A DNA stretch of 64,000 bases, from NCBI RefSeq assembly GCF_029269835.1, contig NZ_JARJBB010000022.1, positions 1 to 64,000 on the forward strand, read 5' to 3'. A model generated the notes under the pieces. The model was given only the letters and a program-made list of their open reading frames with translations. It did no database searches and had not been told where the DNA came from. Below are positions 55,326 through 63,807 of this stretch, piece after piece. The translations under genes and the position numbers were made by a program. Origin of the DNA: Streptomyces tropicalis (GTDB taxonomy: Bacteria > Actinomycetota > Actinomycetes > Streptomycetales > Streptomycetaceae). Numbering within the stretch: the stretch's first letter is position 1; each line of letters opens with the position of its first letter.

Positions 55326-55349
55326 GACCGGGGTGCGAGCATGGCGGGC

Positions 55350-56039
55350 ATGGCTACTCATGTGATCACCGGGGCCGGTTCCGGCATCGGCGCGGCCGTG
55401 GCCCGCCGCCTGCACGCGCGCGGGGACGAGCTGGTGCTGCACGCGCGCAACGCCGGCCGGGCCAAGGAGCTCGCGGCGCAGTTCCCCGGCGCGCGGACCC
55501 TGGTCGGCGACCTCGCCGAGCCGGACCGGCTCAGCTGGGCCTTCTCCCACCAGACGCTCCCGGACCGGGTGGACTCGCTGCTCCACGTCGCGGGCGTCGT
55601 CGACCTCGGCCCGGTCGGCGAGCTGACCCCGAAGACCTGGAGGCACCAGCTCGACGTGAACCTCGTCGCCCCCGCGGAGCTGACCCGCCACTTCCTGCCC
55701 CAGCTGCGGGCCGCCCGCGGCCACGTCGTCTTCGTCAACTCCGGCGCCGGACTGGCCGCGCACGCCGACTGGGCCGCCTACGCCGCGTCCAAGCACGGCC
55801 TGAAGGCGCTCGCCGACTCCCTGCGCCAGGAGGAGCACGCCCACGGCGTGCGCGTCACCTCGGTCTACCCCGGGCGCACCGCCGGCCCGATGCAGGCCAA
55901 GGTGCATCAGCAGGAGGGCAAGGAGTACGACCCCGGCCGCTGGATCGACCCCGAGTCGGTCGCCACGACGATCCTGACGGCGCTCGACCTGCCGCGGGAC
56001 GCCGAGATCAACGACCTGACGGTGCGGCCGGGCCGCTGA
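55350..56039 (+). CDS. Short-chain dehydrogenase/reductase
   Basis: A 229-residue SDR. The cofactor motif is TGAGSGIGAAV, followed by LHARNAGRAKEL, which suggests NADP. The catalytic Ser and YAASK motif are in FVNSGAGLAAHADWAAYAASKHGLKALADSL. It ends a little short of the usual 250 residues. The substrate is unknown. Two ATG codons (55341, 55350) are possible; I use the second because conservation starts there. It follows the LOG gene by 24 bases and precedes the MetE-like gene by 19, so the three plus-strand genes may form one unit. Confidence 0.85.
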   Translation: MATHVITGAGSGIGAAVARRLHARGDELVLHARNAGRAKELAAQFPGARTLVGDLAEPDRLSWAFSHQTLPDRVDSLLHVAGVVDLGPVGELTPKTWRHQLDVNLVAPAELTRHFLPQLRAARGHVVFVNSGAGLAAHADWAAYAASKHGLKALADSLRQEEHAHGVRVTSVYPGRTAGPMQAKVHQQEGKEYDPGRWIDPESVATTILTALDLPRDAEINDLTVRPGR

Positions 56040-56058
56040 CCGGCCGTAGGCTTCCCGG

Positions 56059-57066
56059 GTGAGTGAAAACAGCCAGTCCGCCTTCGGCGCCGCCACCGGG
56101 ATCGGTTCCCTGCCCGGTGGGGACGCCAGGGAGGCCGCCAAGACCGCGACGGGGACCTTCGAGGACTTCCCCTTCCTGCCCGAACTGCCCGCGCGCGGGC
56201 CCGGCGCCGACATGCTCGGGCGGACCGCGGGCCTGCTCGTCGAGCTGTACGCGCGCGTGGAGCCCAGCGGCTGGCGGATCGGCGACCGGCCCGGACGGGA
56301 CACCCGGCGGGCGCGGTCCTGGCTGGTGGAGGACCTCGACGCGCTGGAGGAGTTCACGCAGGGCCACCAGGGCCCGTTGAAGGTGCAGGCCGTCGGCCCG
56401 TGGACGCTGGCCGCCGGCCTGGAGCTGAGGAACGGCGAGGCCGCGCTCTCCGACCCCGGTGCCTGCCGCGACCTCGCCGCCTCCCTGGCCGAGGGGCTGC
56501 GGCTGCACCTGGCCGAGATCCGGCGCCGGGTGCCCGGCGCCCGGCCGGTCCTCCAGCTCGACGAGCCCTCCCTCACCGCGGTGCTGCAGGGCCGGGTGCG
56601 GACCGCGAGCGGCTACCGCACCCACCGCGCCGTGGACCGGCAGGTGGTCGAGGCGACCCTCCGCGAGGTCCTCCGGGTGCACGGCGACGGCCCCGTCGTC
56701 GTCCACTCCTGCGCGCCGGAGGTGCCGTTCGCGCTGCTGCGCCGGGCGGGCGCCGCCGGCATCTCCTTCGACTTCTCCCTTCTCACCGAGCGTGACGACG
56801 ACGCGATCGGTGAGGCCGTGGAGTCGGGCACCCGGCTGTTCGCCGGTGTCGTCCCCACCACGGACGGCCCGTTGTCAGACCCTGCCGGTAGCGTCATGGG
56901 TGTCAGGACGCTGTGGCGCAGGCTGGGACTGCCTCCGGGGCTTCTCACGGAGTCGGTCACGCTCACTCCGGCGTGCGGGCTCGCAGGGGCGTCCCCCGCG
57001 TACGCCCGCCGGGCGCTCGCCCACTGCGTCCGGGCGGCGAGATCCCTCGCGGACAACCCAGAGTAA
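56059..57066 (+). CDS. MetE C-terminal-like (cobalamin-independent methionine synthase-like) protein
   Basis: A 335-residue single barrel resembling the C-terminal half of MetE. It starts ATGIGSLPGGDAREA and has the zinc-site residues in VVVHSCAPEVP (His and Cys) and LTPACGLAGASP (second Cys), with QLDEPSL in between. It lacks the N-terminal MetE barrel. Such proteins may move methyl or other groups onto thiols; calling it a methionine synthase would go beyond the evidence. GTG 56059. It is followed by ligA after 15 bases. Confidence 0.8.
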   Translation: MSENSQSAFGAATGIGSLPGGDAREAAKTATGTFEDFPFLPELPARGPGADMLGRTAGLLVELYARVEPSGWRIGDRPGRDTRRARSWLVEDLDALEEFTQGHQGPLKVQAVGPWTLAAGLELRNGEAALSDPGACRDLAASLAEGLRLHLAEIRRRVPGARPVLQLDEPSLTAVLQGRVRTASGYRTHRAVDRQVVEATLREVLRVHGDGPVVVHSCAPEVPFALLRRAGAAGISFDFSLLTERDDDAIGEAVESGTRLFAGVVPTTDGPLSDPAGSVMGVRTLWRRLGLPPGLLTESVTLTPACGLAGASPAYARRALAHCVRAARSLADNPE

Positions 57067-57081
57067 CGGGAGGACCACACG

Positions 57082-59274
57082 GTGGCCGGCGACAAGCAAG
57101 CGGATACGACGGTGCCCGCCGAGGCACGGGAGAAGCACGCGCGGCTCGCGGAGCAGGTCGAGGAGCACCGCTTCCGGTACTACGTGAAGGACGCCCCGGT
57201 CATCAGCGACGCGGAGTTCGACCGGCTCCTGCGCTCCCTGGAGGCGCTGGAGGAGGAGTTCCCGGAGCTGCGCACGCCCGACTCGCCGACCCAGAAGGTC
57301 GCCGTGGCGTACGAGACCGACCTCGCCGAGGTCGAGCACCGGCAGCGGATGCTCTCCCTGGACAACGTCTTCGACGACGAGGGCCTCGCCGCCTGGACGG
57401 AGCGCGTCGCCAAGGACGTCGGCACCACGGACCACCACTTCCTGTGCGAGCTGAAGGTCGACGGCCTCGCGGTCAACCTGACCTACGAGGACGGCCGGCT
57501 GGTCCGCGCGGCCACCCGCGGCGACGGCCGCGTCGGCGAGGACATCACGCCCAACGTCATGACCATCGCCGAGATCCCGCACCGCCTCGACGGCGACCGC
57601 GTCCCGCGCCTGGTGGAGATCCGCGGCGAGGTCTACTTCCCGATGGAGGCGTTCCAGGGCCTCAACGCGCGCCGGGTCGCGGCCGGGGAGAAGCCGTACG
57701 CCAACCCGCGCAACTCCGCCTCCGGTTCGCTGCGGCAGAAGGACCCCAAGGTCACCGCCACGCTGCCGCTGCACATGGTCGTCCACGGCATCGGCGCCCT
57801 GGAGGGCTACGAGGGCCTCACCCGCCTCTCCGGGGCGTACGAGCTGCTGAAGTCCTGGGGCCTGCCCACCTCCCCGCACAACCGCGTGGTCGACGGCCTC
57901 GACGGCGTGCGCGCGTTCATCGCCCACTACGGCGAGAACCGGCACTCCGTGGCGCACGAAATCGACGGCGTGGTCGTCAAGCTCGACGAGATCCCGCTGC
58001 AGGGGCGCCTCGGCTCCACCTCCCGCGCCCCCCGCTGGGCGATCGCCTACAAGTACGCGCCGGAGGAGGTCAACACCAAGCTGGTCAACATCCGCGTGGG
58101 CGTGGGCCGCACCGGCCGGGTCACCCCGTACGCGCAGGTGGAGCCGGTGACCGTGGCCGGCTCGGAGGTCGAGTTCGCCACCCTGCACAACCAGGACGTC
58201 GTCAAGGCCAAGGGCGTCCTCATCGGGGACACGGTCGTGCTGCGCAAGGCCGGTGACGTCATCCCGGAGATCCTCGGCCCGGTCGCCGACCTGCGCGACG
58301 GCACCGAGCGTGCCTTCGTCATGCCGGCTCAGTGCCCCGAGTGCGGCACTCCGCTGCGGCCCATGAAGGAGGGCGACGTCGACCTGCGCTGCCCCAACGC
58401 CCGTGGCTGCCCGGCCCAGTTGCGCGAGCGCCTGTTCTACCTCGCCGGCCGCAAGGCGCTGGACATCGAGCACTTCGGATACGTGGCCGCGGCCGCGCTG
58501 ACCAGACCGCTGGAGCCCGCCGAGCCGCCGCTGCGGGACGAGGGCGATCTGTTCGACCTCACCGTCGAGCAGCTGCTGCCCATCAAGGCCTACGTCCTCG
58601 ACCAGGACAGCGGACTGCCCAAGCGGGACCCGAAGACGGGGGAGGAGAAGGTCGCCACGGTCTTCGCCAACCAGCAGGGCGACGCGAAGAAGAACGCCCT
58701 GGCCATGCTGGAGAACATCGCGGCGGCCAAGCAGCGCCCGCTCGCCCGGATCCTCACCGGCCTGTCGATCCGTCACGTCGGCCCGGTCGCCGCCGAGGCG
58801 CTGGCCCGGGAGTTCCGCTCCATCGAGCGCATCGAGCAGGCCGGCGAGAAGGAGCTGGCGGACACCGACGGGGTCGGCGCCATCATCGCCGCCTCGCTCA
58901 AGGAGTGGTTCGCCGAGGAGTGGCACCAGGAGATCCTCCGCAAGTGGCGGGCCGCGGGCGTCCGCATGGAGGAGGAGGGTTCCGGCGAGGACGAGGGCCC
59001 GCGCCCGCTGGAGGGCCTGACGGTCGTGGTCACCGGCACACTCGAGCAGTTCACCCGGGACGCCGCCAAGGAGGCGCTGCAGAGCCGCGGTGCGAAGGTG
59101 ACCGGCTCGGTGTCGAAGAAGACGTCCTTCGTCGTGGTCGGCGACAACCCCGGATCGAAGTACGACAAGGCGATGCAGCTGAAGGTCCCCGTGCTCAACG
59201 AGGAGGGGTTCGCGGTCCTGCTGGAGCGCGGACCGGACGCGGCGGCCGAAGTCGCCCTTCCGACCGGCGAGTAG
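57082..59274 (+). CDS. ligA: NAD-dependent DNA ligase
   Basis: A 730-residue ligase sealing nicks in replication and repair. It has domain Ia (YYVKDAPVISDAEFDRLLRSLEALEEEFPEL), the adenylation lysine Lys125 in CELKVDGLAVN, the OB fold, a zinc finger with four Cys in CPECGTPLRPMKEG and CPNARGCPAQL, a helix-hairpin-helix region and a C-terminal BRCT domain (GLTVVVTGTLEQFTRDAAKE). Length is normal. GTG 57082 has GGGAGGA upstream. A hairpin follows the stop. Confidence 0.97.
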   Translation: MAGDKQADTTVPAEAREKHARLAEQVEEHRFRYYVKDAPVISDAEFDRLLRSLEALEEEFPELRTPDSPTQKVAVAYETDLAEVEHRQRMLSLDNVFDDEGLAAWTERVAKDVGTTDHHFLCELKVDGLAVNLTYEDGRLVRAATRGDGRVGEDITPNVMTIAEIPHRLDGDRVPRLVEIRGEVYFPMEAFQGLNARRVAAGEKPYANPRNSASGSLRQKDPKVTATLPLHMVVHGIGALEGYEGLTRLSGAYELLKSWGLPTSPHNRVVDGLDGVRAFIAHYGENRHSVAHEIDGVVVKLDEIPLQGRLGSTSRAPRWAIAYKYAPEEVNTKLVNIRVGVGRTGRVTPYAQVEPVTVAGSEVEFATLHNQDVVKAKGVLIGDTVVLRKAGDVIPEILGPVADLRDGTERAFVMPAQCPECGTPLRPMKEGDVDLRCPNARGCPAQLRERLFYLAGRKALDIEHFGYVAAAALTRPLEPAEPPLRDEGDLFDLTVEQLLPIKAYVLDQDSGLPKRDPKTGEEKVATVFANQQGDAKKNALAMLENIAAAKQRPLARILTGLSIRHVGPVAAEALAREFRSIERIEQAGEKELADTDGVGAIIAASLKEWFAEEWHQEILRKWRAAGVRMEEEGSGEDEGPRPLEGLTVVVTGTLEQFTRDAAKEALQSRGAKVTGSVSKKTSFVVVGDNPGSKYDKAMQLKVPVLNEEGFAVLLERGPDAAAEVALPTGE

Positions 59275-59284
59275 CGGTTGAAGA

Positions 59285-59320
59285 CCACCCGTTCGGTGCA
59301 TATCAGATGCATACGGGTGG
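59285..59320. terminator. Nested hairpin between ligA and rmdB
   Basis: CCACCCGT (59285-59292) pairs with ACGGGTGG (59313-59320), and an inner TGCAT/ATGCA stem (59297-59301, 59307-59311) continues it. It begins ten bases after the ligA stop. It may end ligA transcription or be a regulator site for the next gene. Confidence 0.6.
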
Positions 59321-59532
59321 CCGGGGCGCATTCGGGCAACCGTCGACGACCGCTGCCCGTGCAGGCCCTCTGCAGCCTACTGTTGAGACGTGCGCCGGCC
59401 GTGCCCAGCTGCGGTCAGGGCATCCCCGTGCTCATCAGGCGGCAGGGGGAAGGGTTTTCGGACGCGGTGTCGCCGGGGCTGTCGGGCGGTGACCGCGGGG
59501 CGTGGGCACCGCCGGCTGTGAGAGGGACGGGA

Positions 59533-61770
59533 ATGGAACCGACCGAGAGCGCCGCCCCGGACTCACGGCTGCGCCGGATGACCGGCGCATGGCGGGGGTG
59601 GACGGGGCGCACCCCGGAGCGCGCGGGCGCGGCGCGGCGTCCCGGCGGACAGTACACCGTGACGGACGTCCGTTCCGTCCCGCCGCCGTCCGGCGAGGGC
59701 GCCCCCTCCCTCCCCGACGACGGGTCGCAGCGGCCCGAGCGCCGGTCCGTGCTGCCCGCGGCGGTCGTCGCGGCGGCCGCCCTCGTGCTCGGCGCCGGCT
59801 TCGTCCGGGCGTTCACCGGTGACCACGCCCTCTTCCCGTCCGGCACCCCGGGCTGGTCGCTGGCCGTGCTCACCGGCATCATCGTCGGCCACCTGGTCAT
59901 GCTCGGCCGCGCCCGCTGGTGGGGCGGCACCGGCTCGGGCGCCGCGCTCACCCTGGCCGTGCTCCTGCTGCACGGCTGGGTGCCCGCCGGCATGGTCAGC
60001 CTCACCGTCGTCGTCCTGGTCGGCATGGCCCGGCGCCACCGCTGGCGCGAGGGCGTGCTGCACGGAGCCGTCGACATCCTCGGCATCGGCGCCGGCGCCC
60101 TGCTGCTGGGCGCCTTCGGCCGGGTGCCCAGCGTGGAGCAGCCCTGGGACCCGGGCACCTGGACGCCCTGCGCCGCCCCCGAGGTGCTCCTGGTCGCCGT
60201 CGCCTACCTCGCCGTCTCCCGCGGCCTGCTCTGGTACCTGCACGCCCCCCGCGCCGGCGGCCTGCTCGCCGTCCCGCGCACCTCCCTGATCCGCCAGGGC
60301 CTGGTCGCGGTCGCGCTGCTCGGCATCGCGCCGCTGCTCTGCGTGGTCGCCGTCGCCGAGCCCGTGCTGCTGCCGCTGTTCTCCATCCCGCTCGTCGCCC
60401 TGGACTCCACCCTGTGGATCGCCCGCGCCCGTGCCGAGGAACAGCTGCGCGACCCGCTGACCGGGCTGCCCAACCGGCAGTGGCTGCTGGGCCGCATCTG
60501 GAGCGCCCTGGACGACGCCGAACGCGTCGGTGCCCGGGCCGCCCTGATGCTGATCGACCTGGACCGCTTCCGCTCGGTCAACGACACCCTCGGCCATCTC
60601 GCCGGAGACCGACTGCTGCTCCAGATAGCCGACCGGCTGCGGCTGGCCCTGCCGCGCGGGGCGGAGGCCGCGCGGCTCGGCGGCGACGAGTTCGCGGTGT
60701 TACTGCCCGTCGCCGACTCCACCACGTCGGCGACCCGCGTCGCCCGCGCTCTGGTCGGAGAGCTCAGCTCCCCCCTCGATCTGGACGGACTCATCCTGGT
60801 GCTGGAGGCCAGCGCCGGTGTCGCCGTCTTCCCCGACCACGCGCTCGACGCCGAGGGCCTGCTGCGCCGCGCCGACGTGGCGATGTACCAGGCCAAGCGC
60901 GACCGCACGGGCGTGGAGGTCTACGAGTCCAAGCGGGACTCCAACACCCCGGACCGGCTCGGGCTGCTCGGCGATCTGCGCCGTGCCCTCGACGCCCACG
61001 AGGTCGAACTGCACTACCAGCCCAAGGTCCGCTTCGACGGGCAGGTCGCCGGCCTGGAGGCCCTGGTGCGCTGGGTCCACCCGGAGCGGGGGAAGGTGCC
61101 GCCGGACGAGTTCATAGCGATCGCCGAGTCCTCCGGGCTGATGCCCCATCTGACGGAGTACGTGCTGGAGACCGCCCTCGCGCAGGTCGCCCGTTGGCGG
61201 GCGCAGGGCCTGTTCGTCCCCGTCGCGGTCAACGTCTCCCCGCGCGACGTGCACACCCCCGGCTTCGCCGGCTCCGTCGCCGCACGGCTGGCCCGCCACG
61301 GGGTGCCGGCCGGGGCGCTCCAGCTGGAGATCACCGAGCACGTGCTGCTGGAGGACCCGCAGCGCGCCGCCGACACGCTGGCCGGACTGACCGGGCACGG
61401 CGTGAAGATGTCGCTGGACGACTTCGGCACCGGCTACTCCTCGCTGGTGCACCTGCGCCGGCTGCCGGTGAGCGAGCTGAAGATCGACCGCTCGTTCGTG
61501 GCCCGGCTGGCGGTGGACACCGAGGACGCCGAGATCGTGCGCTGCACGGTCGACCTCGCACACTCCCTCGGACTGCTCGTCGTCGCGGAGGGCGTCGAGG
61601 ACGACGAGACCTGGGAGCGTCTGCGCGACCTCCGCTGCGACGCGGTGCAGGGCTGGCTGGTCGCGGCGGCGATGCCGCCCGACGAGACCACGGCCTGGCT
61701 GCGCGCGCGGGGCTCCCGCGGCTGGCAGCGGCCCGCCGCGGCGCTGCCCGCGGCCGCGTCCGACGAGTGA
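59533..61770 (+). CDS. rmdB: Membrane GGDEF-EAL protein, RmdB-type c-di-GMP enzyme
   Basis: A 745-residue protein matching the RmdB type of Streptomyces by domain order and by its place next to ligA. About six helices (LPAAVVAAAALVLGAGFVRAF to LPLFSIPLVALDSTLWIA) precede a GGDEF domain with intact GGDEF at 383-387 and an EAL domain with EAL at 509-511 and DDFGTGYSSL. RmdB in S. coelicolor degrades c-di-GMP and affects aerial growth. Leu390 is encoded by TTA (60700-60702), the only in-frame TTA I found in the window, so translation may need the bldA tRNA. ATG 59533 follows GAGGGACGG. Confidence 0.9.
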   Translation: MEPTESAAPDSRLRRMTGAWRGWTGRTPERAGAARRPGGQYTVTDVRSVPPPSGEGAPSLPDDGSQRPERRSVLPAAVVAAAALVLGAGFVRAFTGDHALFPSGTPGWSLAVLTGIIVGHLVMLGRARWWGGTGSGAALTLAVLLLHGWVPAGMVSLTVVVLVGMARRHRWREGVLHGAVDILGIGAGALLLGAFGRVPSVEQPWDPGTWTPCAAPEVLLVAVAYLAVSRGLLWYLHAPRAGGLLAVPRTSLIRQGLVAVALLGIAPLLCVVAVAEPVLLPLFSIPLVALDSTLWIARARAEEQLRDPLTGLPNRQWLLGRIWSALDDAERVGARAALMLIDLDRFRSVNDTLGHLAGDRLLLQIADRLRLALPRGAEAARLGGDEFAVLLPVADSTTSATRVARALVGELSSPLDLDGLILVLEASAGVAVFPDHALDAEGLLRRADVAMYQAKRDRTGVEVYESKRDSNTPDRLGLLGDLRRALDAHEVELHYQPKVRFDGQVAGLEALVRWVHPERGKVPPDEFIAIAESSGLMPHLTEYVLETALAQVARWRAQGLFVPVAVNVSPRDVHTPGFAGSVAARLARHGVPAGALQLEITEHVLLEDPQRAADTLAGLTGHGVKMSLDDFGTGYSSLVHLRRLPVSELKIDRSFVARLAVDTEDAEIVRCTVDLAHSLGLLVVAEGVEDDETWERLRDLRCDAVQGWLVAAAMPPDETTAWLRARGSRGWQRPAAALPAAASDE

Positions 61771-61792
61771 CCCGGCGCCCCGGCCGGCGCGG

Positions 61793-62380
61793 TCAGGCCG
61801 GGCCGGACGCGGCGAAGTGGCCGACGAGCAGCGCCAGCCGGCGCTGGTGGGCCTCCGCGGGGAGGCGGCCGCTGCGCATCAGGGTGACCAGTCCGTGCAG
61901 TCCCGCCCAGTACGTCTCGGTGAGCAGGGCCGGGTCGTCACCGGGGCGCGCCATGGGGGCGACGGCCTGCGCCAGTTCGCCGAAGGCCGCGCGCAGCGGG
62001 GCCGGCGCCTCGGCCGTGGCGAACGGCAGGTCCACGCGGTGGGTGAACATCGCGTCGTAGAGGGCGGGCCGCCGCCCGCCGAAGGCGGTGTAGGCCTCGC
62101 CCACCGCGGCGAGCGCCTCCTGGGCGGTCCCGGCCGCCGAGCGCGCCGCCCGCAGCTCGGCCGCCAGATCCGCGCAGCCCTGCACCGCGACGGCGGCCAT
62201 GATCGCGTCCTTGCCCTTGAAGTGGCTGTAGAGGACGGGCTGGCTGTACTCGATCTCGGCGGCCAGCCGGCGGGTGGTGACCGCGTCCCAGCCCTCGCTC
62301 TCCGCCAGTTGCCGGGCGGCCGTCACGATCAGCCGCTCGCGTTCCGCACGCTCGCGCTCCCGGCGCGTCTGGATCGTCAT
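61793..62380 (-). CDS. TetR-family regulator
   Basis: A 195-residue TetR protein. The N-terminal region RRERERAERERLIVTAARQLAESEGWDAVTTRRLAAEIEYSQPVLYSHFKGKDAIMAAV is the DNA-binding domain, and LRAAFGELAQAV to YWAGLHGLVTLMRSGRL is the TetR_C-type ligand domain. ATG 62380 is used; an upstream TTG frame would run into the operator. Two 13-bp operators lie between it and the DUF4267 gene, so it should repress both. The inducer is unknown. Confidence 0.9.
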   Translation of the reverse strand: MTIQTRRERERAERERLIVTAARQLAESEGWDAVTTRRLAAEIEYSQPVLYSHFKGKDAIMAAVAVQGCADLAAELRAARSAAGTAQEALAAVGEAYTAFGGRRPALYDAMFTHRVDLPFATAEAPAPLRAAFGELAQAVAPMARPGDDPALLTETYWAGLHGLVTLMRSGRLPAEAHQRRLALLVGHFAASGPA

Positions 62381-62390
62381 GCCCGGGATT

Positions 62391-62453
62391 CTATCAACGC
62401 TAGCCAATCTGTCGACGCTCTGCTAGCTTCGCTCTTGGTTCTAGCGTTGCTAG
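62391..62453. promoter_or_regulatory. Paired TetR operators between regulator and DUF4267 gene
   Basis: CTATCAACGCTAG (62391-62403) and CTAGCGTTGCTAG (62441-62453) are inverted copies of one 13-base dyad, CTAGC-NNN-GCTAG, with one mismatch in the first. They sit just upstream of each divergent gene. Confidence 0.7.
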
Positions 62454-62476
62454 TAAACACCACTCCAGGGGGAGTC

Positions 62477-62848
62477 ATGACCGTCACCGCGTACACGCTC
62501 GCCGTCCTGCTCGACCTGTTCTGCGTGTTCCTCGGCTACCGCTTCCTGTTCCAGCCCGGGCCCGCCGCGGCCGGGTACGGCGTCCCGGCCGACCCGCGCG
62601 GCGACGCCCGCGCCTATCTGTCGGTCAAGGGTCTCCGGGACGGCACCTTCGGGCTGCTGGGGCTGGCGCTGCTGGCCCTCGCCGGGGCCCGCGCCGAGGC
62701 GTGGTTCATGGTCGCCGTGGCCCTGGTGCCGCTCGGCGACACGCTGATCGTCCTGCGCAACGGCGGCGCGAAAGCCGTGGCCTTCGGGATCCACTTCGCC
62801 ACGGCGGTCGTCGTACTGGTCAGCGCCGGACTGCTCTTCGCGGTCTGA
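62477..62848 (+). CDS. DUF4267 family membrane protein
   Basis: A 123-residue protein with four predicted helices: AYTLAVLLDLFCVFLGYRFLF, GTFGLLGLALLALAG, WFMVAVALVPLGDTLIVL and GIHFATAVVVLVSAGLLFAV. The segment YGVPADPRGDARAYLSVKGLRDGTFGLL fits DUF4267, a family without a known role. ATG 62477 has GGGGGAG upstream. Expression is probably controlled by the divergent TetR protein. The cupin gene follows after 22 bases and is likely in the same transcript. Confidence 0.8.
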   Translation: MTVTAYTLAVLLDLFCVFLGYRFLFQPGPAAAGYGVPADPRGDARAYLSVKGLRDGTFGLLGLALLALAGARAEAWFMVAVALVPLGDTLIVLRNGGAKAVAFGIHFATAVVVLVSAGLLFAV

Positions 62849-62870
62849 CCCGACACAAGGGGGAAGCCCG

Positions 62871-63362
62871 ATGTCTCTGTTCGTGCCCACGTTCGACGAC
62901 ACCGTGGTCGTCCGCGACGCCGGGGCCGAGGTGGTGGGCGCCGCGCCCAGCACCGTCCGGCTGCTGGCCGACAGCGACGCCACCGGCGGGGCGCTGTCCA
63001 CCGTCCGCGTCACCCTCGCCGAGGGCGCCGACGGGGCCCGCCCGCACCTGCACCGCAACTCCGCCGAGATGTTCTACGTGCTCGACGGCGGGGCCGAGTT
63101 CCTCTCCGGCGACGACGTCGTCACCGCCGGGCGCGGGGACCTCGTGGTGGTGCCGCCGGGCCGCCCGCACGCCTTCGCCGCCGTCGAGGGCTCCGGCGCC
63201 GACCTCCTGATCGTGATCACCCCCGGCGTCGAGCGCTTCGAGTACTTCCGCCACCTCCGGCGCATCCGCCTCGGCGAGGTCGCCCCGGAGAGCCTGCTGG
63301 AGGTGCAGGACCTCTACGACAACCACTTCCTGCGCAGCGCGGCCTGGGACGGGCGCCGCTGA
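62871..63362 (+). CDS. Cupin domain protein
   Basis: A 163-residue single-cupin protein. Cupin motif 1 lies in GARPHLHRNSAEMFYVLDGGAEFLSGDDVV and motif 2 in GDLVVVPPGRPHAFAAVEG, giving the expected His/Glu/His metal set. The C-terminal region continues with ITPGVERFEYFRHLRRI. It may be a dioxygenase, an isomerase or a binding protein. It follows the DUF4267 gene closely, so it probably belongs to the same TetR regulon. Confidence 0.82.
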   Translation: MSLFVPTFDDTVVVRDAGAEVVGAAPSTVRLLADSDATGGALSTVRVTLAEGADGARPHLHRNSAEMFYVLDGGAEFLSGDDVVTAGRGDLVVVPPGRPHAFAAVEGSGADLLIVITPGVERFEYFRHLRRIRLGEVAPESLLEVQDLYDNHFLRSAAWDGRR

Positions 63363-63433
63363 GCGGGCGGCCGCGCCCCCGGGCCGGGCGGGGGTCCGGG
63401 CAAACCGTTTCACGGTCTCCGGCCCCCGCCCCA

Positions 63434-63439
63434 TAGGAT
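63434..63439 (+). promoter_or_regulatory. Candidate -10 element of the gatCA operon
   Basis: TAGGAT is a perfect match to the common Streptomyces -10 hexamer, 66 bases before gatC. No -35 hexamer at ideal spacing is clear; TTCACG at 63409-63414 is the nearest. Confidence 0.4.
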
Positions 63440-63504
63440 TGGGGCCTGCGGCCCCCACGGGCCCTGGATCCACACCACACGCACTCACCCCAGAGGATCG
63501 CTGC

Positions 63505-63801
63505 ATGCCTGGCATCACGCGCGAGGAGGTCGCCCACCTCGCCCGGCTGGCGCGTCTGGAGCTGAAGCCCGAAGAACTCGACCACTTCGCTGGCCAGCTC
63601 GACGACATCATCGGCGCGGTGGCCCGCGTCAGCGAGGTCGCCGACCAAGACGTGCCGCCGACCTCCCACCCGCTGCCGCTGACGAACGTCATGCGCGCGG
63701 ACGAGGTCCGTCCGTCGCTCACCCCCGAGCAGGCGCTCTCCGGCGCCCCGGCCCAGGAGCAGCAGCGTTTCAAGGTGCCGCAGATCCTGGGGGAGGAGTA
63801 A
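63505..63801 (+). CDS. gatC: Asp/Glu-tRNA amidotransferase subunit C
   Basis: A 98-residue GatC, which supports the GatCAB complex that converts Glu-tRNA(Gln) to Gln-tRNA(Gln), and Asp-tRNA(Asn) where needed. It reads ITREEVAHLARLARLELKPEELDHFAGQLDDIIGAVARVSEVAD, then MRADEVRPSLT and FKVPQILGEE, all typical. ATG 63505 follows AGAGGA. gatA starts six bases after its stop. Confidence 0.96.
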   Translation: MPGITREEVAHLARLARLELKPEELDHFAGQLDDIIGAVARVSEVADQDVPPTSHPLPLTNVMRADEVRPSLTPEQALSGAPAQEQQRFKVPQILGEE

Positions 63802-63807
63802 ACAGCC

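Noticed and set aside
59321..59532. BldD-type operator upstream of rmdB
   Set aside because: I looked for the AGTGA/TCACT type dyad expected for BldD and found no convincing match in the upstream region.
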